From contig SCFE01000082.1 of assembly GCA_004352715.1 (NCBI GenBank), positions 172,808 through 236,807 of the forward strand: DNA of 64,000 bases, written 5' to 3'. Position numbers and translations under genes: made by a program. Numbering within the stretch: the first letter of the stretch is position 1; each line of letters opens with the position of its first letter. The notes beneath the pieces are model-generated. The model was given only the letters and a program-made list of their open reading frames with translations, ran no database searches and had not been told where the DNA came from. Below, piece after piece: positions 33,901-47,079 of this stretch. This stretch comes from Hofstenia miamia (lineage: Eukaryota; Xenacoelomorpha; Acoela).

Positions 33901-35870
33901 AAAAGCAAACCATCTACTAACTCTTCCAAATTGTGCCATAAATGGCGAGCAATCTTTCTGTTATCACTCCATAAATTGCAATTTGATTTTTGCATAATCC
34001 ATTAAACTCATTAGAAAGAACAAGTGAATTTCACAGGCTTCATATAAATACGTGAAAAAAATACACACAAATTTTGAAATGCGTTCCTTTCACTGCAAGT
34101 TAGATGAAACTGACTACAAACCATCAGCAATTTGAAAGAGTTGATTGTCTTAGACATTCATCGTGCGTGATGGTTATCTCCAGAGGTTCGAAAGCTGATT
34201 TCACGAGATAATGATCCTCCAAGAAAGCAATTAACTGCATGAGCTCTCTATGCTCATCCCGTCTATGGTTGTTATGAGGCAATATGTAAACGAGATAGGC
34301 TTTGCTCGAACGACCCTTGTACATGTGTTGATAGTCCTTGGCAATTTCTAATGTGGTCGTGCAAATTGCGACTACCAATACATTTATTTGCATTATTGTA
34401 TGTTGTGTAAGTTGCATAACACTTTTTGCACGAGTATGAGGTAAATTTACTAATGACGACAGGAGGGCCATCTTCTTTTTACAGCATGCCATCCAAAGTG
34501 TTTCCATACTTCAGATTTATTATTTGATTTTAAAAGAATCAGGTTGTGTGATTTGAGATTCTGCTTAATTTTATCAGATGTGTACGACAAAAAGTTGTTA
34601 GACATGCTAATGCAGAATGCGTAATAAGGGAAATAAGGGAAGGAATTTCGGTAATGAACCTTTGTGGAATTTACTCCTGTGCAAATTTGACGTAATGTGG
34701 CCGCTTGATTGGATTCAAATTCCAGGTGTCTTGTCATGTTTCCCTTTACGCCGTTATGGCATATTAGTCGTAATAACGCTTGCATAATAGCCACTAGGCA
34801 CTTGTTTACTTTGTGAAGAATGCATAAATTTTCCAGTTTTATTGTAAAGTGTGTATAGATCAAAACGTTTTAATTATAGCTGACCCGTTACCTGCAGAAG
34901 TTTTTCTATGTGTCCTCACCCCGTTAGGTTTCAAAATTGATGTTGATTGGTTAAACCAAATTATTTTCGGTACAAAAACCGCTGTACCTATAAGCATAAA
35001 AATTTTTACATTCATAAATAAATATCATGGTCAATTTTTTTAACCTTTTAACTACCACATAAAGTTGTTGAGTTAGTTACCAATGAGGTACTCAAGTACC
35101 CCAGATAATATATTTCAAATAGCAAAAGAATTACAAACTAGATTATACTGATAACGCATGAGATTGAAAGCATTGAAAACAACGTTTTTTATGTGCCTGG
35201 GACATTTGGGACAACTAAAATTTTCACATTCGTCAGGGGTTGTGACATCATTTTTCCTTGGGCAATCTATTCATCGACGTTTTTTGCGCCCATTATACAT
35301 GAAATTGGTAGTAGATATTGAAAAAGGTCCAAAGTTTTTAGCAGGATGTTTTTGTTTTGCAATACCAATCAGCTCTATTGTTAGTTCTTCAATTAATAGT
35401 CTTCGTCTGTGAGATTTGCTATTGTTGTAATTCGGTTGCATATTCAAAAAACACACTAGAGCATTGTATGAAGCAACAGCCAAAGGGTTAAAGAACAAAG
35501 CAAGGGGCCACCTGTGTATAAAAATCGGGGATAACTGATGGTTTTCTATGTTCTTCCTGTCAAGTTTCTGCACTGTAATGCAAAGAAGAGATCAATGTGG
35601 CCTTGGAATATAATAGACTATAGTGATATATTTTTGATGTCCGAAAATCGATTGAAATTTGCTTCTCCTGCCATGATGTTGAAATTCTAAAGGAAGAAAT
35701 AATGACTTATTTCGCAACATAGGTAAATTTTCTAGCTAAGAGAGATCTCACAAGTTGAAGACTGGAAAAACGTTATCACTAGTGACGTTTCTTGCAGTAC
35801 CAAAGTATGGTTCGATAAGTTGCAACACAACACGTTCATCTTGACCAATTTCAGGGTTCCTGCCAGCTTG

Positions 35871-35912
<42 letters not shown>

Positions 35913-38900
35913 CAAAGGAAATAATGCGAATCTGGACTGTTTCCCAACTTTCTTTTAATGGAGCTATTTCTTTCTTCCGTTTCTCTGCATTGCATAAAGG
36001 TGTTCAATCAACAAACCAAGAGGATGGTACAAAGTAACAGACCTTTATCAATGAATTCTGCAATTGTACACAAAGACATCTGAAAATTGAATAAAACTAT
36101 TTATACGATAATTGCTGAATCGCTATATATCAAAAAAAGAAATATAAGTAGTTTAAAAATGATTTTTTCAACAAACGCTACAAAAATAGGTAAACTACAA
36201 ATTTTTTATTAAAGGGTAGTAATTGCGTTTATGTAAAGGAGTTGAGTTTGTAAAAAGCAATGATAAATAAACTAGTTTTGGAAATTCTTACATGGATGGT
36301 TTCCTTCAAGAACTCTTCGTTTCATCAGAAAAACGTCATTTTCAAAGGAAAGCACCTAAAATTCTCTAACCTCCCATATATTTTGGAAAACTTAGGAAAA
36401 TGAGAAATGAAGTATACAACTTGCGTATCGTTACCATATAACATAGACATGCTATCATTATACATTTAAGGTTGCTTTCTGCAAGCTCACGGTCTTTCGG
36501 AATTCCACACAACAGTCGTAATCCAAATTATAGGCAACAAAATTGTTTATAAAGTAGATCTGGAAACTCTTTAACGGTTAGCACAATAGGATCGATATAG
36601 AATTAAAACAATCGAATTTTTGAAACCTTCATCATCTTGACATATTTTAGATGACGAAGTTCTCTAGGGAAGTCTAAAAATGAGTATTACTTAACTATTT
36701 ACAATAATGTATGATTAACTATACAAGTATCAAAATGCAGAATTATTCTAACAAATGTAGCATAAATGAAAATAGAAATTAAATTATCAATGTTATTTAT
36801 TACATTCTGTTGAAATAAGAAAGGCAATCTGTAAATTCAACATAATGAATTTGTCATATACAATTTAGTGATGTTGTACTTCATGTTTAAAAACTGCTAT
36901 ACTTAAGAATATACCTGATGGTATAGATTCACGATTCAATTATTCGAGAAGAACACTCCAATTATTCGAGTAGGCTGACAGTAAACTAGATCACCTTGCG
37001 ACCACAGTAATAGATGCATATAACCTTGGGGAAACTGTTCAACCAAATCAATTGGTAGATCTAATAAAGGTGAACATTCAATTATGCTAATCAGTTCTTG
37101 GAATGCTAATTTCAAGATAGACAACGCTATTGTTAATTTCGTTAACTTTAACATTGCGGTATTCTCAAGCATAATAATCACCACATTGCTTAGACTGGCG
37201 AACATAAGCTCAAACAGGTACATCCAACCCAAAATATCAGATTTTTATTTTATAGATATTTTAGCTGATATTGGTGGATTAGAAGATTATCAATAGGGGG
37301 TTTTCCATTTCGCCAAAATAAATTTTAGTGGCATGCTTCTTTACCCAAACGATCTAGACGTTGATTTATACAATGATAATGCGTCAATTTTAAAATTTTT
37401 ATTATAAAATTTCTGTAAAATCTATATCTTCAGCAATATCTCATTCAATATTTTCCTTAATTTCAAAATAGATAAAATCCCCATTCGAATAAGGAACAAT
37501 ATCAAGGTTTGTAGCAGTTTTTAGTACAGTTTTAGCATTTGCAGGATGTTCGGGATGACATTGAGAGTAAATAATTCAAGGCCAAATGTGAAATATTAAA
37601 CCCTACAAGTCCACTTTGCGATGCAATTTAGAAGTTCTGGATGACAATCTATATATTTATAATTTAATTTAAGCATTCTATACAAGCTTCTGAAATATAC
37701 ATAAAGAGTATATGTATTGGCTAAAGGTGTTAGTTGTTAACGTTATATTTTCAATAGATTAGAAGAACAATTAAAATACAATAATACAAAAGGAAGAGAT
37801 CTTATTATTCAGCTAAATGTAAATTGAAAATTCCTTTTTTGACCTTCATATTCATACAAAATAGTATATTAAATTTAATTTTGGATAGTTATGAAACGCC
37901 GATATTCTTATTGCTTTAATTTTAATAGTAAATTCAATTATTTATACTTCTAATTGGTGTCGCGTGTCGGCCACAAATCGCGAAAGTAAAATTGGTTACA
38001 AGAAAAAAATGCGTAAAAAGCTGCATTGTTTATAAATTAATGTATATTAATGCACATAATTTTATGAATTTAAGTTTTAATATTAATAAATGAATGATTA
38101 ATTAATTTAATGAACCAACATTTTGTTTGCAATGAGAAACTCTAATTACACAACAATCGACTAATAATACCATTCCTCTCCTAGCAGCGAAACTTGACAG
38201 GTTTACATATAGCTGAATGCTAAGAAAATACAAAAATTCTGGTGCTCGATGGTCACAAGAGGCGCTGACGTCAGGAAATTTAGTCCGGTTTCAAAAATTC
38301 GAATAATATATGTTCCCATAACAGAATGGCGCTGAAATTTGGCAGTGTCGTAGGTAACATATAGTTATCTTCTAAGATATCAATTGTATACCCAATTAAT
38401 ATGTGATATATAAGCAAACCTTTGTAGAAGAAATGATTGATCGCAAGATGAAATTTATAAAATGGGTTTTTGGAATTATAAATATAAGCAAGGACGTTAA
38501 TATACGTTTATATATTAACGTCTTTGATATAAGACAGTTCCAAATTAATCGCAAATTAAATGTATCGTAATTTTATTAGAATATTAAAATTACCTTCAAC
38601 TTATCAAACTCTTTAAAAATAATATGTATATAAAGTAATCATCACACTCTCCCACCACAAGAGCCCCCATACTATCTTTGTTGACATCACTAATGTTCAG
38701 GGGTCTTCCACCTTCGAGTAATACCACTGTGGGGAAAGGTCTTCCCATAATTCCAGAATTGCTATATTTGGGTAACAGTTTGTTAACAGACGACATGAAC
38801 TTTAACTATAACTTTGTCTTCAACATTTAGATTAAATTCATTTCATGTTTTTTGTAGCAAATCTGAAATACGTGGTTTTATCCTTTTTGTAAAAGAGATG

Positions 38901-41900
38901 TTCCCAATGTATCACGTACCATACGATTAATGTTGTATACATAGGCTTATCATCACTTATCATCAGGTAATATTTAAATAAATGCCGTCAATTCAGTCCG
39001 AGTAGATCGCTGATGTTTATACATCCATGCTTTATCAATAGCTCTGGCAAATGCGGGTAAACTATCCACCATTCGTTGTTGTATATCAACATCACCTAAA
39101 TTTAAATAATGTGTCTAATGCATTAATTGTTGTAATGAGGCTTCAACATCTGAAGGTTGTGCAGTAACTAGGAAGAAAAATCGGTACTTGTATTAGCCGG
39201 TCGCTTTAGCCTGTACCAACACTTCTCTGCCAGCTCCAAGGCGGACCTGTATGTTGTATGCCCATCTTCCTTGGGCTCTATCAGAATCAAGATATCTTCT
39301 GAAGTAAATTGCGGAAGAATTCTAGTTTTTCATTTATACCTTTTTCATTATAATAAACTGATAATTGTCTTTTCCATACTGAAAAAATTCTTGTGTCTAC
39401 TGACAGAATTGGTATATTAGACATGAGATTTGCTGAGTGTCTCAATATAAATATAAGACAATTCCAAATTATACACAAATTTTCATACATCGTAATTTTA
39501 TTAAAATAGTAAACTTCTCTTCAACTTATCAACTTCTAGCCAAGCTAACATTGTTTAAATTTTTGCAATATATGATAAAGCCTCTTACTTTATTTTATCA
39601 TTGAAATTATACATAGAATTATTAACTTGTATTAATTTAATATTTTCGCTAAAATTTTTTTTTAATTTTTCCGATAAGCCTTTCGATGTAATTTTCCCGC
39701 TAAGCTTAACATATCTTATTAACAATAAAAAGTTTTCAATAAATCATAAAATGCCTTATGAACACTACAATTTATTTCGTTTGTGTCCCAATCCAAAGCA
39801 AATCAACCACTCAAAGATTTTCCGTTTAAATATCCTAAAGCATCTTTAAATTCAGCTTTTGATGCTTTTCATAATTAACTAGTTGCTTCCTACTTTTCAT
39901 ATTAGACCCCAATCACTTTGAAAGCAACGGAGAATGCTGCTCGATTCTATGCAGTAAGACTATTGAAGTTTGAATAGCCTATGAAGAGTTCCTTAACATA
40001 TATAATCAATCCGGTTTGAGTAGAATATGTCATACATGTTTGTGTCTTGAGGTTGTACAGTACCCTCCTGGCAACGCACTGCAACGGGCGTAACAGCAAA
40101 GGGTCGAAATTATCACTTGTTTTCTAAGAATGTTTTATTGGTATTAGGAAAAGCTGTAACAAATAAGTATTTGTCGTAATCTTGGTTCTTCAACGTTTTA
40201 AAAAGAGCGGCATAAGTTACAATCAATTCCTGACTGAATTCTTTATAAGGCCAGTATAATAATCCAGCAACGCTTGGTGTGCTAATTCAGAATTTGACCT
40301 GAAATGTCTTCGTTTAAATGCTCAAATTTGCTACCATATTATATACATACCATATTTATATTCCAATGGATTACTATTTTACACTTTAAGCATGTTTTGT
40401 TGAGGCATTGTCGAATATAGACAACACTGAAACACCAATGCCTACATTCTTAATCAATTTAGGCATGTTAGAGCTAGAGAAAATAACTTGCAATTTATGT
40501 AAACACGTTTGGGAAGTAGGGATTTTTTTTACAATTGTTGATATAAATGCAATTGGTATTTAGTCATAAATAATTTTTAAAATTTATTTAAAAAGAATTA
40601 ACCATGTATCTATGGCATGAGATCTAATGTGAGACCATATTTGTGGATAAATTTAACAAATGCTCAAAATTATCGTATATCGTAAGTATTAAATCATTCT
40701 TTATATTTTAATTTTAGTTGTAATTGTTTAGAGTAATAAATGCAGGCAAGACATTACTTAACGAAGATCAGGCTTCTTGTGGAATTTTCAATATTACAGA
40801 TTTTTCTGAAAATGATGGCGATGGTGATAAACCCGCATGTTCCGAGGTTGTTATTAGATTAAGGTATTCATATATGTATGTGTGTGTATTGTCTTACTTA
40901 ATGTTCTTGTCATTGATATTTCTACATATTTGGCTTTGTTCTTGTTAGCTGTTCGCCAACTACACTTACAACCATTTGTTATTAAATCCATAATGGCTGC
41001 ATACTGTAATATAGTGTAATCCAATAAATATAAACGCTTAAATTCGTATGTCATCAATGGTTATATTTGAATCAGCATGAGTTATTGTATCCTACAATAA
41101 AAATATTGTATTGAGGAAACATCGCTTAGTCATTCGTGCTGTTGTAACAAAATGCATTTAATAATATTTCACTATAAATTATTGGTGACTGATTTTAGTA
41201 TGTTTAGCAGCTATCCTTCGAATACTTTGGTATTTTTGACGGCCATGCGGGCAATTCCGCCGCCGTTCTTGCTTCCGAATTCTTGCATCGCTTTGTTGCC
41301 GCCGAATTATCCACGGTTGTTCATTTCGTGAAAAATGAGCTGGGATCATCTCCTGATCCAAATGATCACCCTTTAAAATCTCGCAGTGTCTGTATGAACA
41401 GCCCCTTCACTAAGTACACTTTTTCCATTGATGCTCTAATAAAAGGTGCTCTACAGAAAGCTTTTTATGAAATGGTGCGATTTTTGTATAATACCTACTT
41501 CGCGTACATGTATGTATAAATTTACAAACTTAGTTTATCAAAAATACTTGATGCTAGTTATAAAAGTTGTGTTTCTATTGTATCGACTGCCGTTTTTGCA
41601 TTTTCATTTTAGTGTAGACAAGTACTTCATTAACCCAATTCATGGGGGTGGGGCTTTGTAATATTTATCTATACGTATATTTTTTCCAAAGTTTAATGGG
41701 TGTCGATGTATACATCCGAAAATACGAATATATTGTTGGAGCTACCTGACGGAAATGCTAAAATCTTGCTAGTAGAAATGGCTGCCAATTTCTTGGATGT
41801 GGCTAAAATTTTAATGGTTTCAAGTACTTTCGGCGTATTTCTGTACAATAAACCTATAGGGGTATTCCTGCGTGGTTGATAACAATATAAAATTATGCAA

Positions 41901-44900
41901 CTTCCCTCCCATTTTCAAGTATAAATTGTTATTTTTGCTGACATCATCACAGTAATGTGCACTTTGTACCAGAAATAAAAATTTCACGTCATGGTCTAGT
42001 TATATACACCACACCTCGGAATACGGTTAACATATAGAATTACAGTGATTAATATTTTTATCAGCCTGTCCGAATCTTCAAATTATAATTCAGAACAAAG
42101 CCCAGTATTTTGAATGAACAAATTGAAATACAAATGCAGTAGTTAGTTATGAAAGTTGGGCCATATATGTTGATGCATTTTTGAAAAGTAGAAATCCGTG
42201 TCGTATACTATGTCATGTAATTTATCTCATATTTTATTAATGTGAGATCAACGATATCAGTTTGGAAAAATCGGATTTTTTGATTTTTTTTAAATAATCT
42301 CATTTTCTATAACCCTAATTTGACCCTTCTATTTCGCCTATTTTCTTTACACCTTTGATGTCTGTGTAACTTAAATTAGCACTAGTTGTACTTAAAGAAT
42401 GAAAATAGTGCCGACAATTGTTAATTAAGTTTCTTTTAGGATGATTACATATTACTTGAGTCAAATCGGCGCTATTTACGAGGCGGATGCGCAGTCATTA
42501 TCGCCGTCATTATTGACGACCGTTTATACATCGCCAACGCCGGAGATTGTCGGTATGTTTCATTTCCGATCATTTTGATTACTCTAGTTCAACAGTCACT
42601 TTAATCAATAACATTTCATCTTGAATTTACAGTGTGATCGTTTTTAGAAATGTGCAGTATGGAATTTTACAGTCTAATTTTTTTCAAGATAAGTCAATAA
42701 CTCCTGAAGCATAATGCTTTAAGCTTTATAGTTCATTTGCATTTTCGATGTTTGTTATTATTCAGTTTTTTCTTACAGCTGTTGCTTTGAATTTTTAGAT
42801 CATACCTGGACCCTTACCAAGTCTAGAGTTTGAGGTTCTACTAGAAATGGGCCGAAAGTTTTAGCCCAGAGTCGCCAATCCGACATATTTTGTGGTTTGC
42901 TAGAGCAAATTTAGGTATATTAGAAAATGTATACGCTGAAATGGAAAACTTAAAATGTAAATTTTGTTTTTCAATAAATTACTATAAATCATATTGTATT
43001 CACTGCATTTAGGTTAATTTGTGTGCACCATTGCGTAAGCTATTTTGAAATTTTGACCCATATTTGCCAATACCTAGGCCCAAACACCGACATGAACCGT
43101 TGGTAATTTTGTATTTGTATGCATTCCTCAAAAATAGGATAGCCGTCCAGCTAGACATAAAAAAATGTTAGATTATTAAATTTTAGTAAATAAATTTCTA
43201 CTTGTTTAGATGTGTTTGTTTAGCGCGCTCTTAGTCCGAGAAGATACTGTTGTACAATTGTCACATGATCACACTCCAATTTCTGAAAGATGTAGACTTC
43301 AACAAGTTGTATGTTGACTTATAAGTATTTCCATTTACAATGGCTTTTGTAGCAACCTCAGTGTTGTTTTATGAATCCTTAAGTGTATCTTTCAAACTAA
43401 TTTTGCGTTGAAGCTATTTTAATACATTTTCACGTGTCTGAGTTTCTTTACAATGTCACGTCTCATGGCAGATTGCTAAATTTACGAACGTTATTAAATA
43501 CTGTTTCGTAAAGTTTGTGACTATGAGCTTTTATTAGCAATGTTTTCATATTATTGAAATGTTGCTTTTAAAAATGAAAACAAAATAGTCGAATGGGTCA
43601 GAATATTCATTAACAATGACTGTCAATATTACACTAAGTGTAACAATAATTCGTCTTCTATGAATCCAACAAATTACTCGTTTTTTGTGTCAGAAATTCA
43701 GTTAGGCGATAGCATTACATAAAGCGCTCTGGATTATAAGGCGTATTGCCGATTTTTTTCAAATAGAGGGATTTTATGTCCGCCTTATAGCCCGAAAAAT
43801 ACGGAATTTGTCGGAAATTTGTTTGCAAAATCGCTAACCATGTTCCAGCTAAATTTTTTTCAGAAGTTATTGGCGAAATTCGGTATAGCCTGCCTATGTG
43901 GTATTTCCTTGAAAATTAATTGCACGTGATATCTATGCAGTGCAATTTGCCTTAGCTTATGTTTCAGTATTTTTCAGGCTGCTTATTACGTATTAAATTG
44001 ATTAATAAACTTTATTTTGTAAGTATTTCCTGAATCGCTGGAGTATTTTTATGGAGAGTCGCATCCTGGCTCCGCAATTTTACATATGATACACTGAAAT
44101 ATGTAACTTCTTGTTCATGTAATTGCTTAAGACATTTTCCGTATTGTATTGCTATCCCGTAAAATATAAGCATTTGGAAAAAAAGTTGGCTAAAATCTAC
44201 AGTACATTTTATATATAAAAATATAATATCGCATGTTGTGACGTAAGAGATAAAAATGTATTAGACAAAAACGTGACAATTGATTAAAATAACTAGAACA
44301 AAAACTTTTAAATTGTAGTTTTCAATAGCATAAATTAATTAGGTTTTAAAGTAACATTGACATTGCCGTTTTCACTAATATATCTGCTTCCACGTAGAAT
44401 AACTTTGGGCTACGTTAATAGCTGACAATAAGAACTACCTTTAAATTTTGCCCCTCAAATATTTAAAACATAATTGGCCTGTGTGAATTGGATAGCAATT
44501 ATCAATTTTTAAAATTTGATATTGAAGTCTAATTTTAGGCATACGATCACCCGGAGCTTCTCTTTGGAGAATTTTCACGACTAATGTTTACTCGCCGTGT
44601 TTTGAAGAGTGATGTTGGCAAATTGATGCCTTATCGTGATTATGAAACAGCCGGCTGGTGAGAATTTTTAGTCTGAAAACTATAATCCCTTTGAAAAAAT
44701 ATTTATTTGGAAAACACCCTTTACTCTTTTATTTTGGAACTGATCAATTTAAAATATGTTTTATAATGCAACTTAAAATTCATATGCTTCGGTTAATATT
44801 GCAACTTTTGTTATAGCCTCGAATCTTAGTTTTTTGAAACCACTTTGACACTTATAAGTCAAATTCTGAAAGCTTGTTTCTACATTGAATTATATGTTCG

Positions 44901-47042
44901 ACATTGGAAATCGGTGAAATGCTTTTATTCTGGAAATTGGTCACAATAACCTGTTTTTATTCAACTATATTCAGTACAAATATATTTCGCAGTTCTATGT
45001 TAATATGTTGCACACATGAAAATGCATAAGAGTTTTAGACATTATGGCCTTAGTTTCTTTGAGGTGGATTGCAATGGAAATTTCTGAGATAAAGCATTTT
45101 GAGTAAAGCTTCAAAAAGAGCATCAAGTGCTTTGTTACAATGCTCTGTATATAGAAGATAAAATTTTTCTTGCATTTGTTTATTTTCTTAGTGCTATAAT
45201 ATGTTTTTTTTAAAACAAACAGTTTTATTTCTGAAAAAGCATGTTTTATTGTTTTTGTGATTTTTATTTTTGTTCTGGTTTTGTAATTGTACTGTTTTGT
45301 TTGTGTTATAATGCATTTACTTATAATGGAATGTATCATATAATGTATAATACAAAAATGAAAGAATTACTAAATTCTTAAATTTACAAATGTTACAGTA
45401 GCGGTTATTTAACTGTTTATACATAATTCCGAGTTTCACAACTTTCTCAAAGCCTAAAGATGATCTCACATCCTCAGCTAATTTCCAGAGTTTTGGGCGA
45501 AACCAAATTGGAAACGATTTTACTAATTTGTAATCATCTCGAAACAAGCTTTTGAAATATGGGCTTTCCCTTGGTAAAACTTAGGCATCTCCCATGAAGT
45601 GATAAACTATTCAAATTATCCCTACAAATTACTGCAATATATTATTCTTAAGCATGTTTAATTTATTGTTAAAACAGTTTCAATTCAACTAGTAAAAGCA
45701 AATGATAGCTTGGCTTTAAAGCAAACAGTCATTGGTTCCACATGCATCATTTTTTTCCAACAAATGATTAACATTTCGTTTTTCATCATCTGTTTAAAAC
45801 TGTTTATCTACCGGTCTTAAAACATCTGTTTTAAATCATGCAGCCCTGCTCATTCTTATGCTAACATAGATGCGATTTTCAATTAAATACATTAAATTTA
45901 ATGCATAAAACATATTTTTTGCACATAAAACCATGTCTTCTATTGGCATTCTATTTCTTGTTAACAAATGTTCGATGCGATGTTGAAAAATCGTTAAACA
46001 GTAGGTTGTTTTACATACTCCAAACTAGTTTTCATTGGAATTGGTTCATATCGCGGGGTATAAAGTTAGTTAATTTCTGCATAATTATTTAACTATATGT
46101 AAATTTACCAATTTTGGTCAATGCGTTCTATCACAATTTTTCGCAACATAGCAGCATAACACAAAAGTAGAAAATGTCATACATGTTGTCTTATCGAGAG
46201 TCCTAGGTATGTCTCTCCTATCGATTTACCTATTTCACAGTCGACAAATTAAACAACCCAATAAATTCAACATATATATTTGTCATTGCAATGTTAAATT
46301 CTAACATGCATTGTGATTACTACTGTTCTGCGGGTCTTGGATCTGGCACTAAGTATTTCTGTGAGTTTTGTACAAATATGGACCCACAACCATAAAAGAA
46401 GAGACTGATATCAAGGATTTTTATCAAGTTTGGTCAAAATAGAATATATGATGTGAAAGCACATGACGTTGGAGTACCTGAAAATTTCATTGAACGTGCT
46501 GGAAGAAAATCCAATTGCACTTAGACGGCTTAGAGCTCAGAAAATACTGGTCGTGAAGAACCCTGGTGATAACTCGACCTATTGAAATTTTACTTGTTTT
46601 GTGGGCGGATTATTCTAAACATGTCGGGATCTCATTTTGCCGGATTTTTAAGTAGGTACCAACTCGCCCCTTTTGTATTGAACGATCTAAATTCGTATTT
46701 TTTTTGTGACATTGAAATTACTTTATATTTTACCTCATTTTTCTTGTTTATTCTCAAATTAATGATTGACGACCACGTGCTTCTATTTTCTAAACATTCC
46801 ATTTTTCTTACTAGCTATCGCCTTATTGTATTTCAGGCATCAACTGCTTTTTCAGTTTTACTATTTTTTAATTTTTAGTTGGTTGAACAATATGTCTTCT
46901 CCTTTGACATAGTAGTATTTAGGAGCATTAAAGAGGTTACAATAGAAGATACAAGACTTCCCATGATAAATGGAACAGGAAAAGCTGTACGTTTTTTATA
47001 AAATTATAATCATGCGTGTACTGTCTACAATATTGTCTAAGT

Positions 47043-47079
<37 letters not shown>

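Larger units (their letters stand above)
28203..40731 (+). other. PPM1H intron 1 (12.5 kb), a trap for transposon debris
   Basis: GTGAGT...TTTAG. It contains the LINE, endonuclease fragment, MITE, piggyBac and other remnants listed separately. The stretch 30877-33680 shows nothing coding that I can support. Confidence 0.85.

Noticed and set aside
34849-35412. Plus-strand frames over 34.8-35.4 kb
   Set aside because: The second lies opposite the piggyBac Cys-rich region, which explains it; the first has no support.
46310-46570. Possible Cys-rich coding piece (KYFCEFCTNMDPQP) upstream of exon 7
   Set aside because: Too short, interrupted by stops, and no second supporting motif.
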